A stretch of DNA of 64,000 bases. It comes from a virus. The notes below the pieces were generated by a model, which was not told the origin of the DNA, ran no database searches, and worked only from the letters and a program-made list of their open reading frames with translations. Shown here in pieces: positions 8,637 through 17,555 of this stretch. A program made the translations under genes and the position numbers. The stretch lies in the IMG/VR virus record IMGVR_UViG_3300027741_000023, positions 93,084 to 157,083 of that record; one strand, given 5' to 3'. Positions within the stretch are counted from its first letter, which is position 1, and each line of letters starts with the position of its first letter.

Positions 8637-9278
8637 ATGACCGCAACCCAAACTCGTAAAGCTGTGCAACTGAATTCAGTACAACAAACTCAGGTAGAGA
8701 CACTGAGTTCTGTGCTTGGTAAGCTGAGCAACAGCGACGGCAACTTTGCATCAAGCCTGATTCTGAACTTCTATCGTTATGGTAGCTTGTCCCCCAAACA
8801 GCTGACCTGGGTTGATACTTTGCATCAACGTGCTACTCAACCTGTTGCTGCACCTGTTGCACAGATTCAAGTTAACTTTCAAAAGATCCAAGATCTGTTT
8901 GATCTGGCTGCTAAGAAACTGCGCCGTGTCAAAGTTAAATTGCAAACTGCACAAGGACAGCCAGTGGCGTTTGCCCGTGCAGGTGCCAACAGCAAGTATG
9001 TGGGTCAGATCCTGATCACTGACGGCGGACCGTTTGGCAACAACAAGTTCTTTGGCCGTGTGGATGTTACTGGTGAGTTTTTTGCTACTCGCAGTGCCAC
9101 GCAAGAAGTGTGTGATCTAGTAAAAGAGTTTGCAGATGATCCATCTGCGACAGCAGGACGTTATGGACGTCTCACTGGTGGTTGTAGTTTTTGCAATCAC
9201 GGGTTGAAAGATGACCGTTCTGTGCAAGTTGGGTATGGTCCAGTATGCGCCCGCAACTTTGGGCTCGCCTGGGGTTGA
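8637..9278 (+). CDS. Conserved phage protein with C-terminal four-cysteine metal-binding motif
   Basis: 213 aa from the ATG at 8637 (AAGGAG 9 bases upstream; the frame opens at 8583 but that is inside the promoter). Residues about 20-60 are helical. The C terminus 'GGCSFCNHGLKDDRSVQVGY' then 'GPVCARNFGLAWG' has a C-x2-C ... C pattern as in small zinc-binding modules found at the ends of many phage proteins (DUF6011-like). Possibly nucleic-acid binding; function unknown. Confidence 0.75.
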   Translation: MTATQTRKAVQLNSVQQTQVETLSSVLGKLSNSDGNFASSLILNFYRYGSLSPKQLTWVDTLHQRATQPVAAPVAQIQVNFQKIQDLFDLAAKKLRRVKVKLQTAQGQPVAFARAGANSKYVGQILITDGGPFGNNKFFGRVDVTGEFFATRSATQEVCDLVKEFADDPSATAGRYGRLTGGCSFCNHGLKDDRSVQVGYGPVCARNFGLAWG

Positions 9279-9303
9279 CTGATATTGGGTTTTTGGTTAT
9301 AAT
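9275..9303 (+). promoter_or_regulatory. Promoter of the TTGACC family
   Basis: TTGACT (9275-9280), 17-base spacer, TATAAT (9298-9303) followed by ACAT. The -35 hexamer includes the stop codon of the upstream gene. Confidence 0.88.
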
Positions 9304-9331
9304 ACATTTTTAATTTAACTTAGGAGTTTTT

Positions 9332-9751
9332 ATGTCTTACACTTTCGCTGGTACTTCCGTTCTCAAAGGTGTTCTCAAAGTTCGTTTTGCCAACTCTGAG
9401 GCTCGTGCCAAACAGCTGGCCAAGCTGGGTGATACTGATGTGAATATTGTGCCGCTGCCGTCTGCAATGGACAAGGCAGGTGCTGTGGCGTATCTGTTGG
9501 GCCTGGAAGGATTTGCCGACACTGATGCTGTGCGTGAAGCACTGCAAGCAGAAGTGGCTGTGAAGACTCGCCCTGTCAAGGCTGCAAAGACTGTGAAGCA
9601 GAAAGTTTCCAAGACTGTCACAGTCAAGGCTCGTCCTACCATGGATTCCATCCGTGCCAAAGCAGCCAAGGCTCGTGCCGCAGCAGCCGAAGTCACAGTG
9701 ACCGAAGCTGAAGTTGACAGCCTGATGATGGCTGTGTTTGGTACCAAATAA
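9332..9751 (+). CDS. Basic protein with N-terminal domain shared with the gene at 50190
   Basis: 139 aa. Residues 1-70 match the other gene at the positions 'F-A-G-T...KVRFAN...AR.K.L....(V/I)N.V.LP.AM.K..A', so the two are paralogues. The C-terminal half is a Lys/Ala/Val-rich linker reminiscent of histone H1 tails ('VKAAKTVKQKVSKTVTVKA') ending in 'EVDSLMMAVFGTK'. AGGAG ribosome site, private promoter and terminator point to high expression. A DNA- or RNA-coating role is plausible but unproven. Confidence 0.75.
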   Translation: MSYTFAGTSVLKGVLKVRFANSEARAKQLAKLGDTDVNIVPLPSAMDKAGAVAYLLGLEGFADTDAVREALQAEVAVKTRPVKAAKTVKQKVSKTVTVKARPTMDSIRAKAAKARAAAAEVTVTEAEVDSLMMAVFGTK

Positions 9752-9763
9752 TCAACGTCCACA

Positions 9764-9790
9764 GGGCAGGTGCAACGCCTGCCCGCTTTT
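9764..9790 (+). terminator. Rho-independent terminator
   Basis: GGGCAGG (9764-9770) pairs with CCTGCCC (9778-9784), followed by GCTTTT. Confidence 0.8.
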
Positions 9791-9793
9791 AAT

Positions 9794-9937
9794 ATGTTTA
9801 TCAAACGTGACGTCATTCTAGCAGTACGCGAGATGATGGACAGACATTTCACAGTGTCAGATATGGCTGCTAAACTCAATATCAGTACAGAAATGGTGCA
9901 ACTTGCACTGGACATCATTAACAATTTGCTAACGTAG
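9794..9937 (+). CDS. Small helix-turn-helix protein
   Basis: 47 aa (MFIKRDVILAVREMMDRHFT...). 'FTVSDMAAKLNISTEMVQLA' has the spacing of a helix-turn-helix, so a small DNA-binding regulator is possible. No ribosome site is obvious because the ATG is only 4 bases after the terminator T-run, so expression is uncertain. The 8-base gap to the next gene is typical here. Confidence 0.5.
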   Translation: MFIKRDVILAVREMMDRHFTVSDMAAKLNISTEMVQLALDIINNLLT

Positions 9938-9945
9938 GAATCATC

Positions 9946-10299
9946 ATGACAGGATGGAATACAATTCGTCAGATTCGCAGACTAGAACAACAAGCAGATA
10001 AACTTGGAATGAAGTTTGCTGCATACAAGTATGATAACGAGTTTGGTGCCAATGTAGCATTGATCCCCAAGGATGATAATGCTTTGCCTATCTATACCCG
10101 TGATGCACAATTTTTTTCGGGCACATTGGAAGGTGCCGAAAACTGGATGCAGGGTGTTGAATGGGCCCGCGATTATGATCGCATGGTGATTGCTAAGGAT
10201 ATGGATACCAAGCGTGAACGCAAAGAACAAGATGAACGCAATCGTATTCTGTTGCGCACACTCAAAGATGGTGTAATGCCCACTCTAGTGAAGACATAA
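9946..10299 (+). CDS. Conserved phage hypothetical protein
   Basis: 117 aa; good ATG after GGAATCATC. Helical N terminus ('IRQIRRLEQQADKLGMKF') and a charged C-terminal helix ('DTKRERKEQDERNRILLRTL'). Related short proteins occur in T4-like marine phages as far as I can judge by pattern; no function known. In operon with the genes to 11142 and DNA ligase. Confidence 0.7.
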   Translation: MTGWNTIRQIRRLEQQADKLGMKFAAYKYDNEFGANVALIPKDDNALPIYTRDAQFFSGTLEGAENWMQGVEWARDYDRMVIAKDMDTKRERKEQDERNRILLRTLKDGVMPTLVKT

Positions 10300-10309
10300 G
10301 GAGAAACAC

Positions 10310-10687
10310 ATGGGACTAGATATGTATGCGTATGCAGCCACCCAGGCCAACGACAGTGCCAAGCAAGGCAAATTGGTACAGCGTGAAATTGCATACTGGC
10401 GCAAGCATCCTAACCTGCACGGATGGATGCATCGACTGTGGGAACACAAAGGCTGTCCAAACGGCCATCCTGAAGATCAGTTCAATGGTACTGAACTAGA
10501 ACTCACGTGGGAAGACCTTGAAGAATTGGAACGTGCAGTCACAAACAAACAGTTGCCCGGTACCACTGGATTCTTCTTTGGCAATAACGCCGACGACTAT
10601 TATCGAGAACATGATCTTGCATTTGTTCGCAATGCCAAGGCTGAGATATTCATTGGCCTAAAAGTATTCTACAACAGCTCATGGTAA
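10310..10687 (+). CDS. Conserved phage protein of the 'MGLDMY' type
   Basis: 125 aa with AAGGAG ribosome site. It opens with MGLDMYAYA, then 'EIAYWRKHPNLHGWMHRLW' and 'ADDYYREHDLAFVRNAKAEI', the layout of a widespread phage/bacterial family of unknown function. Conserved Trp/His/Tyr residues suggest a folded binding domain. Overlaps the next gene by 7 bases. Confidence 0.75.
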   Translation: MGLDMYAYAATQANDSAKQGKLVQREIAYWRKHPNLHGWMHRLWEHKGCPNGHPEDQFNGTELELTWEDLEELERAVTNKQLPGTTGFFFGNNADDYYREHDLAFVRNAKAEIFIGLKVFYNSSW

Positions 10688-11142
10688 AAACAGTATTTTA
10701 TGAAAAGGTAGGGCGTAAGTATACGCCTGTGCGTGAGTACGATAGCTTGCTCATAGAATCCTTTCCCGAAGGCGCTCATCTTGTGATAACATATCCAGGT
10801 GGGCGCAGCACCCGTTACAATATCGATCCCAACCATGCTGGATTGATTGCTGCTAGTCGGGTTGCCGAAGATGCCATGACCACGGCCATGCGTGTGACCA
10901 GTGAATTGAAACCACGACAAACTCCTATCACGCTTGCTCAACAACGAGCTTGGAAAAAACTGGCCAAAGAATTTGGTGATGAACTTTGCACATTGCAAGG
11001 TGCCAGTGCTCACGATATTGCACAGGCAGGAATCAATGCTTTACTTTCTGAAGCAGATGTGTTATACTCTAATCCAACAGTACGTGATGCCTACGAACAG
11101 TTTCTATTTGTATGTGCATTGGCCAAACAACAAGAGAAGTAA
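10681..11142 (+). CDS. Hypothetical protein upstream of DNA ligase
   Basis: 153 aa. N-terminal part is beta-rich ('GAHLVITYPGGRSTRYNID'), the rest helical ('PITLAQQRAWKKLAKEFGDE'). Ends 3 bases before the ligase start. I recognise no family; co-transcription with ligase suggests a DNA-metabolism connection only weakly. Confidence 0.65.
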   Translation: MVKTVFYEKVGRKYTPVREYDSLLIESFPEGAHLVITYPGGRSTRYNIDPNHAGLIAASRVAEDAMTTAMRVTSELKPRQTPITLAQQRAWKKLAKEFGDELCTLQGASAHDIAQAGINALLSEADVLYSNPTVRDAYEQFLFVCALAKQQEK

Positions 11143-11145
11143 ATA

Positions 11146-12522
11146 ATGACAAATGAATTCACATACGACATTGATGATCCACGCTACGAGGGCACTATGT
11201 CGTCAGGCTGGATAACGGAACTGGCTGAATCCGACAGCCGCCTCCACAAAGAAAAGGTAATTGAAAAAGCCTTGATGGCTGCAAAACTGGGCAGTGCCGA
11301 TGCACAGGCTTTTTTGTTCAATTGCTATCAAGCCTACAATCCTTTCTATACTTTCCATGTGAAACAACTGCCCGAGACTTCAGGGCTCACAGGTCGTGCC
11401 AATCCGTGGCCACGGTTCTGGGGCTTGTTGGAATCACTACGCACACGCGGTACCTCAGGCCATGCAGCTAGAGACATGATAAAAAGTATCAGCGAAGAGT
11501 TTGATAGCGATGAGTGGAACTTGGTATGTGCGCCGGTGATCCGCAAAGACCTGCGCTGTGGTATCAGTGAGAAAACATTGAACAAGGTTGTGGGCAAAAC
11601 ACAGTATCGTATTCCTGTATTCTCATGCCAGTTGGCTCAAGACTCCACAGATCGACCAGCCAAAATGAAAGGCATCAAACGCCTGGAAGTTAAACTGGAT
11701 GGTGTGCGTGTGTTGGCAGTGGTCAAAAAAAGTGGTGTCACACTATTCAGCCGCAACGGCAAAGAGTTTGTGAACTTTCCGCAGATTGCAGATGCTATAG
11801 CAGCACTTGATCTCGACCTTGATCACAGCCCAACTGGCGGATTAGTGTTGGATGGTGAAATTGTGGGAGAGAGTTTCCAGAAACTCATGCGTCAAGCACA
11901 TCGTAAAAATGATGCTGAAACTTTGGGCATGGTGTATCATGTGTTTGACATGATGAGTTTTCATGAATTCATGGAAGGACATTGCAATATCCGTCAATAC
12001 AAACGTCTGGAAACCCTAAAACAATTGTGCCGTCGATTCGATCAAACCACATGTTTGCGTTTGATGAGTGGTATCGAAGTGGATCTGGACACAGCCGAAG
12101 GCCACGACATTATGAATCGCTACGCACAGGATGCAGTAAAGGATGGTTTTGAAGGCATCATGATCAAGAATCTGGATGCACCCTACGAGTGCAAACGGTC
12201 TGACTTCTGGATGAAATGGAAACCCACCATCACCGTGGATCTCAATATTGTGGGATTTGAAGAAGGAACTGGTCGCAATGCTGGCCGGTTGGGTGCTATA
12301 GTGTGTGAAGGAGTTGATAATGACAGAAACATCAGAGTTAATGTTGGTAGCGGTTTGTCTGACAGCGATCGTGATGAGTATTGGACTTCCCGGGATCAGT
12401 TACTTGGTCACGTGGTTGAAGTCGAAGCGGACGCAGTCACCCAAAACCAAGACGGGACATACAGCCTACGATTCCCAAGATTCATGAGATTCCGCGGATT
12501 TGAACCTGGAGATAAACTATGA
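11146..12522 (+). CDS. ATP-dependent DNA ligase, T4-like
   Basis: 458-aa polynucleotide ligase, close to the 487 aa of T4 gp30. The nucleotidyltransferase motifs are in order: motif I 'LEVKLDGVRVL' with the AMP-accepting Lys near residue 183, motif III/IIIa 'LVLDGEIVGES', motif IV 'GFEGIMIKN', motif V 'FWMKWKPT'. An OB-fold follows ('LNIVGFEEGTGRNAGRLGAI'), and an N-terminal helical domain precedes. It seals nicks in replication and repair and is probably fully functional. Confidence 0.96.
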   Translation: MTNEFTYDIDDPRYEGTMSSGWITELAESDSRLHKEKVIEKALMAAKLGSADAQAFLFNCYQAYNPFYTFHVKQLPETSGLTGRANPWPRFWGLLESLRTRGTSGHAARDMIKSISEEFDSDEWNLVCAPVIRKDLRCGISEKTLNKVVGKTQYRIPVFSCQLAQDSTDRPAKMKGIKRLEVKLDGVRVLAVVKKSGVTLFSRNGKEFVNFPQIADAIAALDLDLDHSPTGGLVLDGEIVGESFQKLMRQAHRKNDAETLGMVYHVFDMMSFHEFMEGHCNIRQYKRLETLKQLCRRFDQTTCLRLMSGIEVDLDTAEGHDIMNRYAQDAVKDGFEGIMIKNLDAPYECKRSDFWMKWKPTITVDLNIVGFEEGTGRNAGRLGAIVCEGVDNDRNIRVNVGSGLSDSDRDEYWTSRDQLLGHVVEVEADAVTQNQDGTYSLRFPRFMRFRGFEPGDKL

Positions 12523-12752
12523 GCAAATACAAAACAGTATACACAGAAGTTGAAGTCGATGTGGACATCAGCGAGTTTGAGACCGAGGACTTGCTGGACG
12601 AACTAGAAGCACGTGGCAGTTTGCCAGTTGAAGGATCATTTGATTCCAAAGAATTGGTAGAAAAAATCTGGATGAAGCGTCGGCTGGGCAATCACGATTA
12701 TCAAACAGAGCTAGACCAGTTGATCTATCAAGTGCTCGGGCATGTGTTGTGA
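12519..12752 (+). CDS. Small acidic hypothetical protein
   Basis: 77 aa, ATGA overlap with the ligase stop. Strongly acidic N terminus ('EVEVDVDISEFETEDLLDEL') then basic/helical C terminus ('LVEKIWMKRRLGNHDYQTEL'). Proteins of this pattern follow ligase or small gene runs in related phages. Function unknown. Confidence 0.65.
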   Translation: MSKYKTVYTEVEVDVDISEFETEDLLDELEARGSLPVEGSFDSKELVEKIWMKRRLGNHDYQTELDQLIYQVLGHVL

Positions 12753-13024
12753 TTAATCTAAATTTCAGCATTGCCAATCCATGGCGTCGAGATCTTTGGG
12801 ATATCCTTTGGAACATCAGCAGGTCAATTGCCAAGCACAAAGCCGTGGAGTTCAATGGATACCGTACTAGTCATATTATTGATGTAGAGTTTGATTTGAG
12901 AGTCAAAGGTGATCATGCAGGTGCTAGAGTGATGTTGGTGTTGCTGGGATATGGTGCGGAACTGCATTTTTACGATATGCGGCATTGGGATTATGATAGA
13001 AACAGTTGGGGTAAAGTTCAATGA
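12749..13024 (+). CDS. Conserved phage hypothetical protein, GTG start
   Basis: 91 aa, GTG start overlapping the preceding TGA. Reads 'INLNFSIANPWRRDLWDILW' with 'YGAELHFYDMRHWDYDRNSW', a recurrent phage family with conserved N-P-W and Y-D-x-R-H-W. Function unknown. Overlaps the next start by 4 bases. Confidence 0.65.
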   Translation: MINLNFSIANPWRRDLWDILWNISRSIAKHKAVEFNGYRTSHIIDVEFDLRVKGDHAGARVMLVLLGYGAELHFYDMRHWDYDRNSWGKVQ

Positions 13025-13365
13025 TCAATAACATTGATGACAGGATTGTGTGTCCAGCTTGTGCTAAAAACATAAATGTAATGTCACGACGCTGCCCACA
13101 CTGTACAACCACAATCGACACAGTGGCTGAATACATCATTGTGCCTGGCTCTATAAAGGCCACCATCATTGGGCTGATCAGTGCATTTATTGCAGCATTT
13201 GTGATGGCAGGTGCATGTGATAAATTTGACGTAAGCGGCACACACACAATCGTAGCATGTATACTGGGTGCATTTGTGGTTGACTGGAGAATCCGTAGAC
13301 ACGGAATAGGTAGAAAACTAGTGACCTCAGTGAGCGATGGTCTTACCAGTGTCGACCAAAGATAA
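13021..13365 (+). CDS. Zinc-ribbon membrane protein
   Basis: 114 aa. N-terminal zinc ribbon with C-x2-C (VCPACAKN) and C-x2-C (RRCPHCTT) about 18 residues apart, followed by two hydrophobic segments (about residues 45-65 'IKATIIGLISAFIAAFVMAG' and 75-92 'IVACILGAFVVDW'). Likely an inner-membrane protein with a cytoplasmic zinc domain; role unknown. Confidence 0.7.
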   Translation: MINNIDDRIVCPACAKNINVMSRRCPHCTTTIDTVAEYIIVPGSIKATIIGLISAFIAAFVMAGACDKFDVSGTHTIVACILGAFVVDWRIRRHGIGRKLVTSVSDGLTSVDQR

Positions 13366-13389
13366 GCAACCCCTGGAAAGAACTTTATA

Positions 13390-13620
13390 GTGAGTCAAAA
13401 TCTATGGACAGAAATGGTGCAGGATCTGTCACCAGTGATCAACGAAAATGCAGCAGAACTTCTATATCACCGTGCCGCCGCAGCCTGGTGTAGTGGTGAA
13501 ACATTTGAAGTGCCCAACGGTGCGGGCGAGTGGGTAGACTTGACAAAATTGTTTGAACAGTATAGAATGATACAGATTTTAAAAGGAGAAAATCGTGGCA
13601 ACAGCAAAAACAGTAACTAA
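13390..13620 (+). CDS. Small hypothetical protein, GTG start
   Basis: 76 aa. GTG at 13390 with an imperfect GGAAAG site upstream. Helical, with 'LLYHRAAAAWCSGETFEVPN'. Its end overlaps the GTG of the next gene by 26 bases. Unknown function. Confidence 0.55.
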   Translation: MSQNLWTEMVQDLSPVINENAAELLYHRAAAAWCSGETFEVPNGAGEWVDLTKLFEQYRMIQILKGENRGNSKNSN

Positions 13621-13807
13621 ACTCAGCGACAAGCTGGTCAAAGTAAATGACAACTTCTCAGTACACATGTATGACAATGGCTTCATGGTAGAAGTTGGCG
13701 GACGTAACAAAAAAAGCGATTATGTTAGTGCTAGGATCTTGTGCAGCACACTAGAAGAAGTACAGGCACTGGTAGCAGAAGCCTGTGTTATGGAACGAGA
13801 TACCTAA
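13595..13807 (+). CDS. Small conserved phage protein, GTG start
   Basis: 70 aa; GTG start preceded by AAGGAG at ideal distance. Pattern 'FSVHMYDNGFMVEVGGRNKK' then 'YVSARILCSTLEEVQALVAE' is a beta-beta-beta-helix layout shared by many short phage proteins. Stop overlaps the next ATG (TAATG). Function unknown. Confidence 0.7.
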   Translation: MATAKTVTKLSDKLVKVNDNFSVHMYDNGFMVEVGGRNKKSDYVSARILCSTLEEVQALVAEACVMERDT

Positions 13808-14004
13808 TGCAAGTGATGTGTAACTGCGGCAGGACATTGAATCCCGAAGGCCGGTGTGATGCCAGCCACGCACTCACAGAAGAGCAGTGGGCCCTGATGC
13901 TTGAACGTCGTAGGCAAATAGATTTAGATGCATATCGACGTCGAGCTATGGCTCAGTGGTTTGAAGATGGCAGTTGCACCGGCAAAGAATTAAACAAGGA
14001 ATAA
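13807..14004 (+). CDS. CDGSH-like small cysteine protein
   Basis: 65 aa from the ATG at 13807 (TAATG overlap; a frame to 13741 is not used). N-terminal 'CNCGRTLNPEGRCDASHALT' has the C-x-C ... C-D-(A)-S-H layout of CDGSH 2Fe-2S proteins, although the spacing between T and P is one residue shorter than the canonical motif. A related C-x-C-G-R ... G-x-C-x3-H block ends the protein at 29533. Fe-S or zinc binding is inferred. Confidence 0.6.
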   Translation: MQVMCNCGRTLNPEGRCDASHALTEEQWALMLERRRQIDLDAYRRRAMAQWFEDGSCTGKELNKE

Positions 14005-14010
14005 AATTGT

Positions 14011-14016
14011 TATAAT
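14011..14016 (+). promoter_or_regulatory. Isolated -10 element before the structured region
   Basis: Perfect TATAAT; the best -35 is the weak TTAAAC at 13990-13995 with a 15-base spacer. Transcription would begin at about 14023, at the edge of the predicted RNA helix. Confidence 0.4.
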
Positions 14017-14018
14017 TA

Positions 14019-14181
14019 CTTGGCATGGGCAAGGAGATGGAGTTGTTCAATGGTGTCTGTAGGGTGAATCGATAACCCGGGCCTGCAGGTGCCGTGGCAA
14101 GTGAGCATAAATCTTATAGGTTGCGACTAAGACCTCGATCGAAAGATCAAAACCAGGCTGGTACCCTGGGAGTATGCCAAG
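14019..14181 (+). ncRNA. Candidate structured RNA or long 5' leader
   Basis: A 200-base gap between genes that carries no good ORF. CTTGGCAT (14019-14026) is exactly complementary to ATGCCAAG (14174-14181), which would close a domain of about 160 bases. Inside are several small hairpins: GGGT/ACCC around 14062-14078, GATC-GAAA-GATC with a GNRA-type loop (about 14137-14148), and CCAGG/CCTGG near 14153-14169. A -10 box lies just upstream and the next gene begins 27 bases downstream. A short frame MELFNGVCRVNR (14037) could be a leader peptide. I cannot assign a known RNA family. Confidence 0.4.
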
Positions 14182-14207
14182 AGGAATAATCTGGAAAGGA
14201 TATGTAA

Positions 14208-14537
14208 ATGTCTGTTGAAATTGGGATCTCTGCGTTGAGCATGTCCGAGTCACTCAATTCGCTTGAAGTAACGTCCTTGTCCATGCACCGTATTTGGGTA
14301 GAAATTGACAGCACTGAAGTCTGGTACAAGATCATTGCCGAAGCCAATCGCGAATTTGGTATTCGCGGATGGAAGGGACAATCAGGTGCTAAACGTCGGT
14401 TGGATCGAAACAATCGCATGTGGCCAGTATCTGCTAAGACTACCGAACGTGTGTGGTTTGATGTGCCCGACGAAAAGTTTGCAACTTGGATAGCTATAAA
14501 GTATGCGGTAACTGTGCTTGCAACACCTGGTAAATAA
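14208..14537 (+). CDS. Hypothetical protein
   Basis: 109 aa with AAAGGA ribosome site. Mixed alpha/beta ('MHRIWVEIDSTEVWYKIIAE', 'ERVWFDVPDEKFATWIAIKY'), no recognised family. It follows the candidate structured RNA, which could be its leader, and precedes the membrane coiled-coil gene by 4 bases. Confidence 0.6.
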   Translation: MSVEIGISALSMSESLNSLEVTSLSMHRIWVEIDSTEVWYKIIAEANREFGIRGWKGQSGAKRRLDRNNRMWPVSAKTTERVWFDVPDEKFATWIAIKYAVTVLATPGK

Positions 14538-14541
14538 TCTT

Positions 14542-16098
14542 ATGTTTCTTAGTCTTATTACTTTAGCAGTGGCCTTGAGCCTTAGTGCCATTGCTGCATA
14601 TTATAGTATTGCAGGCCTTGCTGCCATATTTGCTGCGGCTGTGGTACCCATTATGATCATGGGTTCTGTATTGGAACTGGCCAAAGTTGTGGTCACCTTG
14701 TGGCTGCACGAATACTGGTCACGCTGCCGTTGGTTGATGAAATTGTATCTAGTACCAGCTGTGTGTCTGTTGATGCTGATCACCAGCATGGGCATCTTTG
14801 GGTTTTTGTCAAAAGCACACAGTGACCAAAGTCTAGTAAGCGGCGACGTGATAGCAAAGATTGCTGTGTATGATGAAAAAATCAAGACTGAAAAGGAAAA
14901 CATAGATGTTAGTCGTAAATCCCTTAAACAAATGGATGAAGCCGTGGACCAGGTTATGGGTCGTAGCTCAGACGAAAAAGGTGCAGACAAAGCTGTGGCT
15001 GTTAGGCGTGGCCAACAAAAAGAGCGTCAGCGCCTGCTTGCGGAAATTTCTGAAAGTCAAACACGCATTTCAGCACTCAATGAACAACGTGCTCCGATTG
15101 CTGCTGAAGTTCGCAAGGTGGAAGCAGAAGTAGGACCTATCAAATACATTGCAGCATTAATCTATGGAGACAATCCAGATACAAATGTGTTGGAACGCTC
15201 TGTACGTTGGGTAATCATATTGCTGGTATGTGTGTTTGATCCATTGGCCATAATGATGTTGCTGTCAGCTACAGAAAGTCTCAAGTGGGCTCGTAAACCA
15301 CTGGTAAAGGAAATCAAAGAAGAAATATCCAAAGATGGGCACAAGACTCCGCAGTCTGCCCCTGCGGAAGAATATGTTGAATGGCCCGGCGAGGTTGAGC
15401 CTGTTGAAACAGTAACAGAAAAAGAATTCAACATCAACGATCATCCGTACTTGTTCACTCCCCCGGGCAGCAGTACCCCACCAGGAGTAGAACCGGTTCC
15501 AATACAAGTATACCAACCTAGCAATCCTGAACTTGATCCTTGCTATAAATGTGGTACGCCATTGATGAACGCTCCAGGGATTGGGCCATTTTGTCCAAAT
15601 CGAGCCTGTGATGTAAGCGATGGGCCATTCTTGGATGATCAGGAACCTGTGCAAATTAAAGTTACTCTGCCGGGTGACGACGAATACAATGAAAACGACA
15701 GTGCAGAAATCAAAGAAGCCAGAGAACAATGGAAAGCTGACAATCCGGGTGATACGCTAAAACGCCATCGACGTTTGCTAGAAGCAGGAGTAATAGATCA
15801 ACTGCCCTGGATGCAATATCTAGACAAAGTGCCCCACTCAGGATTTGGCCCTGTGCTGCCCGAGTACGGTTCCAAAGGCGATACATTTATATCCACTATT
15901 GGCATACCACATCGACTGTATAAACACAATGGATTGGAATGGCTTAGGATTGACAACACTCAACAAGATAACTATACTTACGATATAGCTTATATAGATC
16001 ATCTGATCAGTCAAATTGAAAAAGGATTATATGACCCTGACCAACTGAACGACAGTGAACGTGATCAAATTGAACAACGCATAACACAAACCAAATGA
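14542..16098 (+). CDS. Membrane protein with coiled coil and C-terminal zinc ribbon
   Basis: 518 aa from ATG 14542 (frame opens 24 bases earlier inside the previous gene). Three hydrophobic segments in the first 95 residues ('[20 protein letters not shown]', '[20 protein letters not shown]', '[20 protein letters not shown]'), a coiled coil of about residues 110-195, a fourth membrane segment ('[20 protein letters not shown]'), then a Pro/Glu-rich linker, a zinc ribbon (C-x2-C 'CYKCGTP', 'CPNRAC', about 334-354) and a C-terminal domain. This membrane-plus-coil family is recurrent in large environmental myoviruses; I infer an inner-membrane scaffold role but none is established. Stop overlaps clpX. 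Confidence 0.75.
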   Translation: MFLSLITLAVALSLSAIAAYYSIAGLAAIFAAAVVPIMIMGSVLELAKVVVTLWLHEYWSRCRWLMKLYLVPAVCLLMLITSMGIFGFLSKAHSDQSLVSGDVIAKIAVYDEKIKTEKENIDVSRKSLKQMDEAVDQVMGRSSDEKGADKAVAVRRGQQKERQRLLAEISESQTRISALNEQRAPIAAEVRKVEAEVGPIKYIAALIYGDNPDTNVLERSVRWVIILLVCVFDPLAIMMLLSATESLKWARKPLVKEIKEEISKDGHKTPQSAPAEEYVEWPGEVEPVETVTEKEFNINDHPYLFTPPGSSTPPGVEPVPIQVYQPSNPELDPCYKCGTPLMNAPGIGPFCPNRACDVSDGPFLDDQEPVQIKVTLPGDDEYNENDSAEIKEAREQWKADNPGDTLKRHRRLLEAGVIDQLPWMQYLDKVPHSGFGPVLPEYGSKGDTFISTIGIPHRLYKHNGLEWLRIDNTQQDNYTYDIAYIDHLISQIEKGLYDPDQLNDSERDQIEQRITQTK

Positions 16099-17297
16099 CC
16101 AAAGAAACATATACATCTTGCAGCTTTTGCGGCAAGAACAAAGATTCAGTAAAAAAACTAATTGTTGGAGAATACGCAGGTATTTGCAACGAGTGTGTGG
16201 ACTTTTGTCAAGATCTGCTTACTGATGAAACAGTGCCTGTGGCCCCAGTACAACCGTCAGACAAGATGGATCCTGTCGCATTAAAAAATTATCTTGATCA
16301 GTATGTGATTGGACAACATGCTGCCAAGGTCATGTTGGCTGTGGCCATTGTAAATCATTACAAGCGTATTGGCAAAACCACAACAGAACCTGAACTAGAC
16401 AAAGCCAACATCTTGATGTTAGGGCCAACTGGATCGGGCAAAACACTATTGGCCAAATCTGTAGCACGATATCTTGACGTACCATTTGCTATCGCAGATG
16501 CTACTAGTATCACCGAAGCAGGTTACGTGGGCGACGATGTGGAAAGTTTAATCAGCAGACTGTATGCAGCATCGGGCAATGATGTTGCCAAAACGCAGCA
16601 GGGCATTGTGTTTGTGGACGAAATTGACAAGATCTCCCGCAAAGGAGAATCAACCTCAATCACACGAGATGTCAGTGGTGAAGGTGTGCAGCAAGCTCTA
16701 CTCAAGATGGTAGAAGGCACAGTATGTCGCGTGAGTGCCGGCGGCGGCCGCAAACACCCAGGTGGAGAAATGATTGAAATTGACACCAAGAACATCTTGT
16801 TTATTGCTGGCGGTGCGTTTGTAGGACTAGACAGCATTGTGAAGAATCGTGTGCAAGGTACAAGTATTGGATTCAATGCCCGAGTAGAAGCCAATATGGA
16901 CACAGATCTGGGCATGACCACACCAGACGATCTAGTAAAGTTTGGAATGATTCCAGAGTTTGTGGGACGTTTTCCTAATTGGGTCAGCTTGAAAGAACTT
17001 TCAAAAGCAGATTTGATACGTATCCTCACAGAAGTCAAGAACAACTACATTGAACAATACCATTGGCTGTTCAAAGAAGATGGAGTTGAGTTAACATTCA
17101 CAGAGCCTGCACTGGATCTCATTGCTGAACATACATTGGCCAACAAAACAGGTGCTCGTGGCTTGCATTCAGAACTAGAACGCACTTTGATTCCGCACAT
17201 GTTTAATCTACGTCGCTATGCCAGCACAGGTATCAAGTGTGTGGAAATTGATCCTGCACAGGTGAACAAACCAACTGCATTAACTGGTACAGACTGA
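16095..17297 (+). CDS. clpX: ATP-dependent Clp protease ATP-binding subunit ClpX
   Basis: 400-aa AAA+ unfoldase, complete. Zinc-binding domain with C9-x2-C12 and C31-x2-C34; Walker A 'GPTGSGKT' near residue 110; Walker B 'IVFVDEID' near 170; substrate-gripping pore loop G-Y-V-G ('[11 protein letters not shown]'); RKH loop ('GGRKHPGGE'); and the I-G-F loop ('[11 protein letters not shown]') that docks ClpP. All parts needed to work with a ClpP are kept, and a ClpP is encoded at 37479. ATGA overlap with the upstream membrane-protein gene suggests coupled expression. Confidence 0.97.
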   Translation: MTKETYTSCSFCGKNKDSVKKLIVGEYAGICNECVDFCQDLLTDETVPVAPVQPSDKMDPVALKNYLDQYVIGQHAAKVMLAVAIVNHYKRIGKTTTEPELDKANILMLGPTGSGKTLLAKSVARYLDVPFAIADATSITEAGYVGDDVESLISRLYAASGNDVAKTQQGIVFVDEIDKISRKGESTSITRDVSGEGVQQALLKMVEGTVCRVSAGGGRKHPGGEMIEIDTKNILFIAGGAFVGLDSIVKNRVQGTSIGFNARVEANMDTDLGMTTPDDLVKFGMIPEFVGRFPNWVSLKELSKADLIRILTEVKNNYIEQYHWLFKEDGVELTFTEPALDLIAEHTLANKTGARGLHSELERTLIPHMFNLRRYASTGIKCVEIDPAQVNKPTALTGTD

Positions 17298-17301
17298 TGC
17301 T

Positions 17302-17538
17302 ATGTATATTGCATTTGATCTGTTAAACTTCCGTCACTTGACTGATATTGAAGAAGCATTGGGTAAGTGGCACGAAAAATACAATATACCTTTTCAAATC
17401 AAAACGGTAAAAAAAGTCACCCGGGTAGCATTTGCATCCGACGAACTTTATAGTTTTTTTGCTCTAAGCTGGAATCCGCCACATGCATACCTTAAAACAT
17501 ATCGAATAATTGAGCCAATGAAACTTGACCACCAATGA
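17302..17538 (+). CDS. Small hypothetical protein between clpX and hsp20
   Basis: 78 aa, 4 bases after clpX. 'MYIAFDLLNFRHLTDIEEAL' and 'ALSWNPPHAYLKTYRIIEPM' give an alpha/beta pattern with no recognised family. Position between Clp and chaperone genes suggests but does not prove a role in protein quality control. Confidence 0.6.
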   Translation: MYIAFDLLNFRHLTDIEEALGKWHEKYNIPFQIKTVKKVTRVAFASDELYSFFALSWNPPHAYLKTYRIIEPMKLDHQ

Positions 17539-17555
17539 AATTTCCTGTATAAATA
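17525..17555 (+). promoter_or_regulatory. Promoter upstream of hsp20, also a TATAAATA late-type core
   Basis: TTGACC (17525-17530), 17-base spacer, TATAAA (17548-17553), which continues as TATAAATACA. It therefore matches the phage sigma70-type promoter family and the T4 late core at once. TGTAT-AA-ATACA is a small dyad centred on it. Leader to hsp20 is about 60 bases. Confidence 0.7.

Noticed and set aside
9337-9924. 195-aa minus-strand ORF
   Set aside because: Shadow of the plus gene at 9332 and the terminator region; Ser/Thr/Ala-rich antisense composition.
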